A DNA stretch of 6,048 nt from NCBI GenBank assembly GCA_002474415.1, contig DLQV01000292.1:1-6048 (forward strand). Direction: 5' to 3'. The DNA comes from Lachnospiraceae bacterium UBA7598 (GTDB taxonomy: Bacteria > Bacillota > Clostridia > Lachnospirales > Lachnospiraceae). The position numbers were made by a program, and so were the translations under genes. Shown here one piece after another: positions 1 through 5,034 of the stretch. The notes under the pieces were generated by a model. That model was not told the origin of the DNA. It saw only the letters and a program-made list of their open reading frames with translations, and did not search any database. The stretch's first letter is position 1. Every line of letters starts with the position of its first letter.

Positions 1-429
1 CTGATGGATATTGTTTTGCTGCTGCAGAGTGAAAATGTTCAGGTTGCGCTACAAAAATCACAGGAACATGTTCCGCCGGTGTTGCGACGGGATCTGAATA
101 CATTGGTTGGTCAGCTGGAAATGGAGCCGGAATCCGTGATCCCGTATCACCGGTTTTTAAAAAGTTTTCAGATACCGGAGGTACATTCCGCCATGAGTAT
201 GCTGTTTTCTATTTCCATGGGAAACAGTGGAAGGGCAGACCGGCAGATTGGGGAACTGATTGACCGTAATCTGGAGATGCTGGATGTTGCGGAAAAGGGG
301 CGGCTTAAAAATATGAGCAGTGGAATGTATTTACTGTTCTTGGCGCCGGTATTGACAGCGTCTTTGAAACTTCTTGTGGATATGGCGGTGTTTATGATGA
401 CATTCCTGTCAGGAGCAGGGCTTGGATAA
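1..429 (+). CDS. TadC-like type II/IV secretion platform protein (T2SSF domain), C-terminal part
   Basis: The frame is open from base 1, so the gene begins upstream; about 142 residues are visible. Numbering from the Met at base 4, residues 20-105 are helical and soluble and match the T2SSF pattern: a Pro-Val-Leu-Arg-Arg-Asp helix, a Glu-Pro-Glu-Ser turn, then a long amphipathic stretch. A hydrophobic pair of helices follows at about 106-136, and the protein ends right after it, as TadB and TadC proteins do. In that family the protein is the membrane platform that couples the TadA/CpaF ATPase to pilus assembly. The following genes are small single-pass proteins, which is the normal place for the last platform gene, so TadC is preferred over TadB by position. 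That choice is inference because the N-terminal half is missing. The TAA stop is 17 bases before the next ATG, so they are co-transcribed. Confidence 0.72.
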   Translation: MMDIVLLLQSENVQVALQKSQEHVPPVLRRDLNTLVGQLEMEPESVIPYHRFLKSFQIPEVHSAMSMLFSISMGNSGRADRQIGELIDRNLEMLDVAEKGRLKNMSSGMYLLFLAPVLTASLKLLVDMAVFMMTFLSGAGLG

Positions 430-446
430 AGGAAAGGGGGGACAAA

Positions 447-824
447 ATGAGCCAGATCATGAAGGCATTCATGGGAGTATTCCTGACTCTTTTTATGGCG
501 GTGACAGCAATGGGAATTCTGGCAGCTTATATGGAAGTGATGAATGCACAGGATATGCAGGCGCGGATTGTGGATGAGATAGAAAACAGCGATTTTAATG
601 CAAATGTCGTGCGGCAGTGTTTTTTGCAGAGTGAGGAAGCGGGGTACCAGCTGAAAGTAACATTTTTCTGTGAAAATTCTGCAGTGGCAACGGTCTCACA
701 GGCCGGTCAGGTACCGTATGGACTAGACCCGGTAGATATGGCAAAAATTGAGATGCAGTTTCCGTTTCAGGTTGCTTTTCTGGGAATCAACCGGCAGCAC
801 ACATTTGTAAGTTATGCAAAATAG
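447..824 (+). CDS. Single-pass pseudopilin-like protein (DUF4320/TadE-like), 125 aa
   Basis: The ATG is preceded by a G-rich ribosome site (436-441) five bases away. Residues 4-28 form one transmembrane helix at the extreme N-terminus, followed by a helical region containing Ala-Arg-Ile-Val-Asp-Glu-Ile-Glu-Asn-Ser (39-48), a Gly-Tyr-Gln-Leu turn (66-69) and a beta-rich end. This layout, and especially the Glu-Ile-Glu-Asn-Ser-x-Phe motif with a later Gly-Tyr, resembles the DUF4320 proteins found in clostridial Tad-like loci, and more loosely TadE minor pilins. I infer a minor pseudopilin or periphery component facing the cell exterior. There is no Gly followed four residues later by Glu before the helix, so no classical prepilin leader is seen. 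Cys58 and Cys75 lie on the exported side and could pair. The family name is from memory of the motif and not from a search. Confidence 0.62.
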   Translation: MSQIMKAFMGVFLTLFMAVTAMGILAAYMEVMNAQDMQARIVDEIENSDFNANVVRQCFLQSEEAGYQLKVTFFCENSAVATVSQAGQVPYGLDPVDMAKIEMQFPFQVAFLGINRQHTFVSYAK

Positions 825-830
825 AGGAGG
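824..830 (+). promoter_or_regulatory. Ribosome binding site that fixes the start of the first microprotein
   Basis: GAGGAGG overlaps the end of the preceding gene's stop codon and sits 8 bases before the ATG at 839. A nearer ATG at 834 in another frame gives only six codons. The strong site makes 839 the likely start and rules against a longer product with an N-terminal leader, since no in-frame start with a comparable site is seen just upstream. Confidence 0.7.
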
Positions 831-838
831 AAAATGGG

Positions 839-946
839 ATGGAGCAGATCATAGAAGAGTATGGAATTGGTGGGATTTTGTTTGTGATTGGCACTGGAAT
901 TGTCACAGCGCTTGGAAAAATTCTACAGATGATTGCGGGGGTATAA
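839..946 (+). CDS. 35-aa single-helix microprotein, Flp-pilin-like without leader
   Basis: The frame encodes 35 residues. A charged start (Glu2, Glu6, Glu7) runs into Tyr8-Gly9 and then a hydrophobic helix at about 10-25, followed by Gly-Lys (26-27) and a short amphipathic end. The Glu-Glu-Tyr-Gly entry to the helix and a Thr-Ala-Leu-Gly stretch (23-26) are like the mature part of Flp/TadA-system pilins, where Glu-Tyr stands at +5/+6. Here that pair is at residues 7-8 of the primary product, leaving no room for a Gly-ending leader. The start is set by the strong site at 824-830. It lies between a pseudopilin-like gene and two related microproteins, and ends 3 bases before the next ATG, in the same frame. 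I infer a structural subunit or assembly partner of the Tad-like machine. It is short enough to be missed by gene callers. Confidence 0.68.
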   Translation: MEQIIEEYGIGGILFVIGTGIVTALGKILQMIAGV

Positions 947-949
947 GAT

Positions 950-1096
950 ATGAACGCGGTTGTAAAAGAATACGGTGGCGCCGTACTGGCTGCTGTGGGA
1001 TCTGTTGTGTTCTTAGGAACATTAGGACATTTTTTGTTGTCCGGACAGGGCATCATTATGCAGATGATTCAGGTATGGGGAAACGGAGGCTGCTGA
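950..1096 (+). CDS. 48-aa single-helix microprotein, second of the Tyr-Gly trio
   Basis: Translation gives 48 residues: a short polar start with Lys6-Glu7-Tyr8-Gly9, a hydrophobic helix at about 10-32 rich in Ala, Val and Gly, Gly26-His27 in line with Gly26-Lys27 of the 35-aa protein, then a Gly-rich tail ending in Cys48. The G-run at 937-941 is a modest ribosome site 8 bases before ATG. It is in the same frame as the preceding microprotein, separated only by the TAA stop and one GAT codon, so no upstream leader can be added. Its TGA shares an A with the next ATG (TGATG, 1094-1098), a classic coupling arrangement. The function is unknown; relation to the neighbouring microproteins is seen in the sequence, and a pilin-like role is inferred from context. 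Confidence 0.66.
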   Translation: MNAVVKEYGGAVLAAVGSVVFLGTLGHFLLSGQGIIMQMIQVWGNGGC

Positions 1097-1269
1097 TGAA
1101 AGAACTGATAAGACAATACGGGAGCACGGCAATTGCAGTTATGACGGCATTGCTTCTGATCGGCATTGTGTCTAGAACAAGTGTGTTTGTGGAAAAGAGC
1201 ATTCCGGAGAGTAAGGCACTGTGTGCGGAAACGGCAGAAACTTTCGAAGGGTACTGGAGGAGCCGATGA
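1096..1269 (+). CDS. 57-aa single-helix microprotein, third of the Tyr-Gly trio
   Basis: The ATG at 1096 follows GGAGG (1085-1089) by 6 bases and overlaps the previous stop, so it is preferred over the in-frame ATG at 814, which would run antiphase through two better genes. The 57-residue product has Arg6-Gln7-Tyr8-Gly9, a hydrophobic helix at about 11-25, Ser26-Arg27 where the siblings have Gly-Lys and Gly-His, then a soluble tail of about 30 residues with several Glu and one Cys (43), ending in Trp-Arg-Ser-Arg. Gln replaces the Glu of the Glu-Tyr pair, so it is the most diverged of the three. The tail makes it look intermediate between the pure helix microproteins and the TadE-like proteins downstream. 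It overlaps the next gene by four bases (ATGA, 1266-1269). Role unknown, presumably membrane part of the same machine. Confidence 0.66.
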   Translation: MKELIRQYGSTAIAVMTALLLIGIVSRTSVFVEKSIPESKALCAETAETFEGYWRSR

Positions 1270-1682
1270 AAAATATTATTTTGGGAATTGTAGGCTGCAT
1301 GATTGCAATTTACACAATTGTTTCCTGCCTGAGTATCTACAGTATTTCCACACGGAAAAATGAAATGGAAAATTGTATTTCACAGGTGCTGGAATATCAT
1401 CTGAATCGGTATTATGCGACTGAAACATCAGATATGGAAGTTGAGGCATTGGTTCGGCAGGAAATCCGGCGGCAGCTGCATGCGGCATCCCGAGTATCCA
1501 TCGATGTAAAAAGCTGTGATATGGTTTCGGGCATTATTTCGGTAGCTGTGAAGGAAGACTTTATACTTCCAGGAGGGTTTCACAAATCCATTTCATGCGA
1601 TAAAACGATTCTGGTGGAAACAGAGGTAATAGAAGAGGAAACAGAAACCGAAGAGATGTGGCCGCAAGAGGAGGAGGTATGA
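1266..1682 (+). CDS. 138-aa single-pass TadE/F-like membrane protein with acidic tail
   Basis: I chose the ATG at 1266 because it has GGAGG (1256-1260) five bases upstream and gives an N-terminal membrane helix right at the start; an in-frame ATG at 1221 would add 15 polar residues. Residues 3-27 are the helix. Residues 32-75 are a helical, charged region (Leu-Glu-Tyr-His-Leu-Asn and Gln-Glu-Ile-Arg-Arg-Gln), and 76-118 are beta-rich with Cys84 and Cys111. The end (118-138) is strikingly acidic, with 11 Glu in 21 residues. The architecture matches minor pilin-like TadE/TadF proteins, a class with little sequence conservation, so this is inference from layout and context. No prepilin cleavage motif is visible. 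Start and stop codons overlap both neighbours by four bases. Confidence 0.62.
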   Translation: MKNIILGIVGCMIAIYTIVSCLSIYSISTRKNEMENCISQVLEYHLNRYYATETSDMEVEALVRQEIRRQLHAASRVSIDVKSCDMVSGIISVAVKEDFILPGGFHKSISCDKTILVETEVIEEETETEEMWPQEEEV

Positions 1683-2230
1683 GTCGAAAAGGAAGATTGA
1701 CGACAAAAGGAAAGCATACATTGATTATGCTGCTGACAATAACAGCATGTGTGACAGGAATAGTATTTTCACTGTTGCTTTCGGTAATAGATGAAAGAAA
1801 ACATGCATCTTCTGTGGTACATGCAGGAGATACTTCGCATCGGATGATGGAAACAGGAAGGAAAGAAAAGGACACCGAGCTGTTGACGCCGCAATGGCTG
1901 TATTATCAGAGTGGTGGAAAGACAGTCGACAGAAATCTGAAACGGGAAATTGATATGTTGATGCGCCAGTGGACAAAAGGAAAGCTGGCAGGAAAGGAAC
2001 TGTGCAGATTGATAAAGGAATACCTGAATAAAAACGATTGTCCGGCAGAAGAAGTTACCATGCAGGAGAAAGCGGTGTGCGTTTTTCCATCCGAAAAAGA
2101 ACTTCCGGATTATACAAAAACGCTTGCACAAAAAGATCAGATGTACCAGTTTATTGGTATTTATACGAAGGGAGAACAAGATACAAAAGGAAGATTGTTA
2201 TGTGAATACTGGGAGGTGGCAATTCGATAA
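1679..2230 (+). CDS. 183-aa single-pass membrane protein of a Tad-like operon, function unknown
   Basis: The start is taken at the ATG at 1679, overlapping the preceding TGA; purines at 1667-1677 supply the ribosome site. A GTG at 1658 would add seven residues and is a weaker alternative. The first 13 residues are basic (Arg, Lys repeated), then a helix at 14-37, predicting the N-terminus inside and the bulk outside. Residues 38-70 are polar and probably flexible. Residues 71-183 form a compact-looking alpha/beta region with Trp73, Trp98, Trp178 and Cys109, Cys121, Cys134 and Cys175. I recognise no family. Its size, topology and position after the TadE/F-like gene suggest an accessory or minor pseudopilin component. 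The TAA stop is two bases before the ATG of the secreted protein gene. Confidence 0.62.
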   Translation: MSRKGRLTTKGKHTLIMLLTITACVTGIVFSLLLSVIDERKHASSVVHAGDTSHRMMETGRKEKDTELLTPQWLYYQSGGKTVDRNLKREIDMLMRQWTKGKLAGKELCRLIKEYLNKNDCPAEEVTMQEKAVCVFPSEKELPDYTKTLAQKDQMYQFIGIYTKGEQDTKGRLLCEYWEVAIR

Positions 2231-2232
2231 CG

Positions 2233-3672
2233 ATGAAAAAAATGAAAATGATAACGACGGGAATGATTTTTGCGCTGCTGGTAACGCTGCTTCCTGTGAA
2301 ACAAATGGAAACTTATGCAGGAATGGAGGAAAATGCATATCGCTATTATCAGGATTATGGGAATAATGTGTGTTTTTTCCCGGTATCTGAGACAGACGGA
2401 ATGATTTATTATGCAACGAAGGCAAATCTGGCAACTTCCAATATAAAATACCGAACCATTGGATGGAAACTCTCGGTGAAAGACACATCCGGGAAAATAC
2501 TGCAGACACTGTATTTTAAACTTGGGGGAAACTATATGTATGCATTGCACAGCTGCAGGAAAGCAGGGGCAGAGTATAATCTATATGCGCTGACTCTGAG
2601 TGAACTGAAAGACCGGCTGAATGCAAAGGCGAGCCGGGCATTGGATAAAGGAAAAGCATCGATGGTAATGGACGCTTGCATGATTGTGGTGAAAAAGGGA
2701 AAAGCGCAGGGCGCCATGAATGATCAGGGAGTATCTTCCGGGAAGGTATATACTACTTATCAAGGAATTTCAGGTGCAGAAAACTGGAGCAGTGAGTCCT
2801 ATCATTCCTTCCATAGCTATTTCAAAAAGGACATTCAGGGATTGTTTTTTCAGGTAGAGGCACATGCCGGAGAAGGAATTGCTTCGGTTTCCGGCGGAGG
2901 TACTTATTGTTATGGTTACAAAGCCGTTTTGCGTGCAAATGTAAAACCTGGATACGATTTCTGGGAATGGAGGGGGGATTGTTATGGAGAAAGTATTGAG
3001 CAGGTATTTACTGTGACCAATGAAGTACAGTGCATTGCAAATGGAAGCAAAAAGAAACTGCAGGTTTTATTCCATCGAAATAGTTCCGAGAGCGATAGCG
3101 AAACGGAACAGCAGAATATGGAGTTTGGATATGGTCAAATGCCATTGGAAGATATTGGGTGGAAAATAAAAGGAAAGAAACTGGTTGGATGGGCATTGAA
3201 ACCGGATGCCAGTGAAGTGGAATTAAAATGCGGGGCAATCGTAAAGGACAGCTGGATCATCAGACATAGTCCAAAAGTGGATCTGTATGGAATCTGGAAA
3301 ACGGAAGGAACAGAAGATACGGAAGATCCAAAACCGGACAAACCAGAACCGGATAAGCCAGAGCCGAAGGATCCAAAACCGGACAAACCAGAACCGGATA
3401 AGCCGGAGCCGGAAGATCCAAAACCAGATAAACCGAAACCGGACAGACCGGATCCAAAAGATCCTGATCCGGCAGGGCCGGGAGGTACAGGATCAGATGA
3501 AAATCTTCCGCGAGGCAGGATTATTTCGTTTCACTGTCGTTTTATCAGCAGAAAATATTTTGAAGATGCCGGATGGAATCTGATTTCGAAAGAAAGAGGC
3601 GGTCTAGCAGGAGAATCGAAGTGGGCAATGGATGATTCGCTGCGTATGCGTCTCCGACAGCTGCTGGTATAA
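2233..3672 (+). CDS. Secreted InlB-like-repeat surface protein with Pro-rich linker, 479 aa
   Basis: A signal peptide is clear: basic residues 2-5, hydrophobic core 10-20, likely cut after Thr-Tyr-Ala29. Residues 30-200 are a module I cannot name, with Lys-Tyr-Arg-Thr-Ile-Gly-Trp near 72-78. Residues 203-272 match the divergent InlB B-repeat (bacterial repeat) pattern: Ala-Gly-Glu-Gly-Ile-Ala-Ser-Val-Ser-Gly-Gly-Gly, then Lys-Pro-Gly-Tyr-x-Phe-x-x-Trp. Residues 276-356 resemble a Listeria-Bacteroides repeat, ending Leu-Val-Gly-Trp-Ala and Val-Asp-Leu-Tyr-Gly-Ile-Trp. Residues 365-413 are a Pro-Asp-Lys-Glu linker of 15-residue repeats. A C-terminal module (429-479) follows, with Arg-Phe-Ile-Ser-x-Lys-Tyr and Ser-Lys-Trp. 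There is no LPXTG, no C-terminal membrane helix and no cell-wall-binding repeat. As last gene of the Tad-like operon it is probably the exported adhesin or pilus-associated protein. The nearest ribosome site (2212-2217) is 15 bases away, so coupling to the upstream stop is likely. Confidence 0.75.
   Translation: MKKMKMITTGMIFALLVTLLPVKQMETYAGMEENAYRYYQDYGNNVCFFPVSETDGMIYYATKANLATSNIKYRTIGWKLSVKDTSGKILQTLYFKLGGNYMYALHSCRKAGAEYNLYALTLSELKDRLNAKASRALDKGKASMVMDACMIVVKKGKAQGAMNDQGVSSGKVYTTYQGISGAENWSSESYHSFHSYFKKDIQGLFFQVEAHAGEGIASVSGGGTYCYGYKAVLRANVKPGYDFWEWRGDCYGESIEQVFTVTNEVQCIANGSKKKLQVLFHRNSSESDSETEQQNMEFGYGQMPLEDIGWKIKGKKLVGWALKPDASEVELKCGAIVKDSWIIRHSPKVDLYGIWKTEGTEDTEDPKPDKPEPDKPEPKDPKPDKPEPDKPEPEDPKPDKPKPDRPDPKDPDPAGPGGTGSDENLPRGRIISFHCRFISRKYFEDAGWNLISKERGGLAGESKWAMDDSLRMRLRQLLV
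3325..3450 (+). repeat. 45-bp direct repeats coding the Pro-rich linker
   Basis: Two full 45-base units (3325-3369 and 3370-3414) differ at three positions, and a partial third unit (3415-3450) follows with more changes. Each full unit encodes 15 residues beginning Asp-Pro-Lys-Pro-Asp-Lys-Pro. Inside each unit a shorter Lys-Pro-Glu-Pro-Asp rhythm repeats. The length is a multiple of three, so gain or loss of a unit keeps the frame. It serves as an extended, charged spacer between the InlB-like repeats and the C-terminal module. Confidence 0.9.
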
Positions 3673-3699
3673 AAATGAGGGCTGCAAAGCAGCCCTCAT
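3671..3699 (-). terminator. Rho-independent terminator between convergent operons
   Basis: A perfect 11-bp stem (3675-3685 with 3689-3699) closes a three-base AAA loop. Read on the minus strand the stem begins 10 bases after the CNNM stop and is followed by a run of T (3675-3671), the standard intrinsic terminator form. Read on the plus strand the hairpin starts right after the stop codon of the secreted protein gene but lacks a T-run, so it may stop that operon only weakly or protect the mRNA end. Confidence 0.85.
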
Positions 3700-3709
3700 A
3701 GACAATGAA

Positions 3710-5002
3710 TTATTCTTCGGTTTTATGTTCAGAATCCGTTTCTTCAAGCGGTTCCGGAAGACGGATATAAATTCGTTCGATTCTGTTTTTGTCCATTCGA
3801 TCAATCCGGATGAGAATATTGTTATCTGTTAGGATAATTTCATTTTTTTCCGGAAGATGATCGAGAAGACCAAGACAATATCCTCCAATGGTGTCATAAT
3901 CATCCGAAGTAAAATGCAGAGAAAGCTTTTCACTGACATCGTCCAGATTGGCAGAACCAAGGACATAGAATTCACGATCACTGATTCGGGTAATGTCATC
4001 TTCTTCATCCGCATCGTATTCGTCACGAATTTCACCAACAATTTCTTCCAGTAAATCTTCTAGGGTGATGAGTCCGGCGGTTACTCCGTATTCATCCAGC
4101 ACAATGGCAAGAGAAATGGAAGACTTGCGCATTTCCAAAAACAGATCTGCAGTATTTTTGTGTTCATATGTAAAATACGGTTTCCGCAGAAGTTTTCGTA
4201 CGGAAAATTCCGGGGTATCATTCTGCAACAGAAAATCTTTCATATTGATGATACCGATTACATTGTCTGTAGAATCCTCATAAACAGGGAGACGGGTAAA
4301 CATATCCTGACGGAAAATGTCGAGTACTTCCTGGTAAGTGGCATCTGCCTGAACAAAGGTCATATCGATTCGTGGAACCATGATTTCCTTGGCTTCTGAA
4401 TCACCAAAATCGAAGAGGTTATGAATCATATCACGCTCTTCGTGTTCGATCACACCATTTTCCTGGCTGACGTCCACAATTGTGCGGAGTTCTTCTTCTG
4501 TCATCTTTTTCTGTGCATCCTTAACATTGACATGCAGCAGAAACATCAATCCAAGAGAAAGTTTATTGATGATAAAAATGACAGGAGTGAGTACTTTCAT
4601 CAAAAATCCAATTGGAACGGCAACCGCCAGAGACATGGAATCCGCCTTGATCGTTGCCATGGTTTTTGGAGTTACCTCGCCAAAAATCAGAATCAAAAAG
4701 GTAAGGATACCTGTGGCAATTCCCGCGCCTGTGTTTCCAAAAAGATGGATGGCAAGGGAGGTGGAAATAGAAGATGCCGAAAGGTTTACAATGTTGTTTC
4801 CGATCAGGATGGCGGATAACATTTTGGCCGGGTTTCCGGTTACACGCAATACCCGTGCAGCACGTTTATCTCCATTGTCTGCAAGTGTACGCATGCGAAT
4901 CTGGTTTACGGTTGTAAGAGCTGTCTCTGACGACGAAAAAAACGCAGACAGAGACAGCAGAATAATCACTGTAATTAATTGACCTATCTCACTGGGGCCC
5001 AA
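3710..5002 (-). CDS. CNNM/CorC (HlyC) family membrane protein with CBS pair, 430 aa
   Basis: The layout is the full family standard. A CNNM (DUF21) membrane domain spans about 1-160, with Phe-Phe-Ser-Ser-Ser-Glu-Thr-Ala-Leu (21-29) and Phe-Gly-Glu-Val-Thr-Pro-Lys-Thr (107-114). A CBS pair follows at about 200-325, with Met-Val-Pro-Arg-Ile-Asp-Met (208-214), Arg-Leu-Pro-Val-Tyr (237-241) and Asp-Glu-Tyr-Gly-Val-Thr-Ala-Gly (303-310). The CorC/HlyC C-terminal domain (about 340-418) contains Asp-Asp-Tyr-Asp-Thr-Ile-Gly-Gly (367-374). Family members are linked to magnesium (and sometimes other cation) efflux at the cytoplasmic membrane, with nucleotide-sensing CBS domains; the hemolysin label is historical. 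The start is TTG, supported by a ribosome site at 5010-5015; the next Met (residue 37) lies beyond the first helix. It follows guaB by 32 bases without a terminator, so the two are probably co-transcribed. The exact ion cannot be told. Confidence 0.92.
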   Translation of the reverse strand: MGPSEIGQLITVIILLSLSAFFSSSETALTTVNQIRMRTLADNGDKRAARVLRVTGNPAKMLSAILIGNNIVNLSASSISTSLAIHLFGNTGAGIATGILTFLILIFGEVTPKTMATIKADSMSLAVAVPIGFLMKVLTPVIFIINKLSLGLMFLLHVNVKDAQKKMTEEELRTIVDVSQENGVIEHEERDMIHNLFDFGDSEAKEIMVPRIDMTFVQADATYQEVLDIFRQDMFTRLPVYEDSTDNVIGIINMKDFLLQNDTPEFSVRKLLRKPYFTYEHKNTADLFLEMRKSSISLAIVLDEYGVTAGLITLEDLLEEIVGEIRDEYDADEEDDITRISDREFYVLGSANLDDVSEKLSLHFTSDDYDTIGGYCLGLLDHLPEKNEIILTDNNILIRIDRMDKNRIERIYIRLPEPLEETDSEHKTEE

Positions 5003-5009
5003 TAAAATT

Positions 5010-5016
5010 CACCTCA
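5010..5016 (-). promoter_or_regulatory. Ribosome binding site supporting a TTG start
   Basis: On the minus strand TGAGGTG stands 7 bases before TTG at 5002-5000. No ATG lies in frame nearby, and starting at TTG keeps the first membrane helix of the CNNM domain whole. This site therefore decides the non-ATG start. Confidence 0.75.
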
Positions 5017-5034
5017 AATTATATTTATTCCGAT

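Noticed and set aside
814..1095. Longer plus-strand frame upstream of the 57-aa gene, starting at ATG 814
   Set aside because: Its upstream part is rich in Trp, Arg and Cys, has no membrane pattern, and overlaps two genes with better ribosome sites and shared motifs.
1561..2550. Several minus-strand open frames of 83-136 aa opposite the 183-aa gene and the secreted protein gene
   Set aside because: They are rich in Phe, His, Cys and Ser, as expected from antisense of A- and G-rich coding sequence, and overlap each other and real genes.
3135..3457. Minus-strand Gly/Ser- and Pro/Val-rich open frames opposite the repeats
   Set aside because: They are complements of the repeat region with no ribosome site, and the plus-strand gene there is well supported.
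3287..3583. Open frame over the Pro-rich repeats in a second plus-strand frame (98 aa, Gln/Asn/Arg-rich)
   Set aside because: It is an out-of-frame product of the 45-bp repeats, which lack stops in several frames; the composition is not protein-like.
3671..3699. The intergenic hairpin as a repeat element, attachment site or small RNA
   Set aside because: It is a single short perfect stem followed by a T-run at the expected distance from a stop codon; a terminator explains it fully.
3993..4982. Plus-strand open frames (79-166 aa) opposite the CNNM gene
   Set aside because: They are antisense shadows; the minus-strand gene has complete family motifs end to end.
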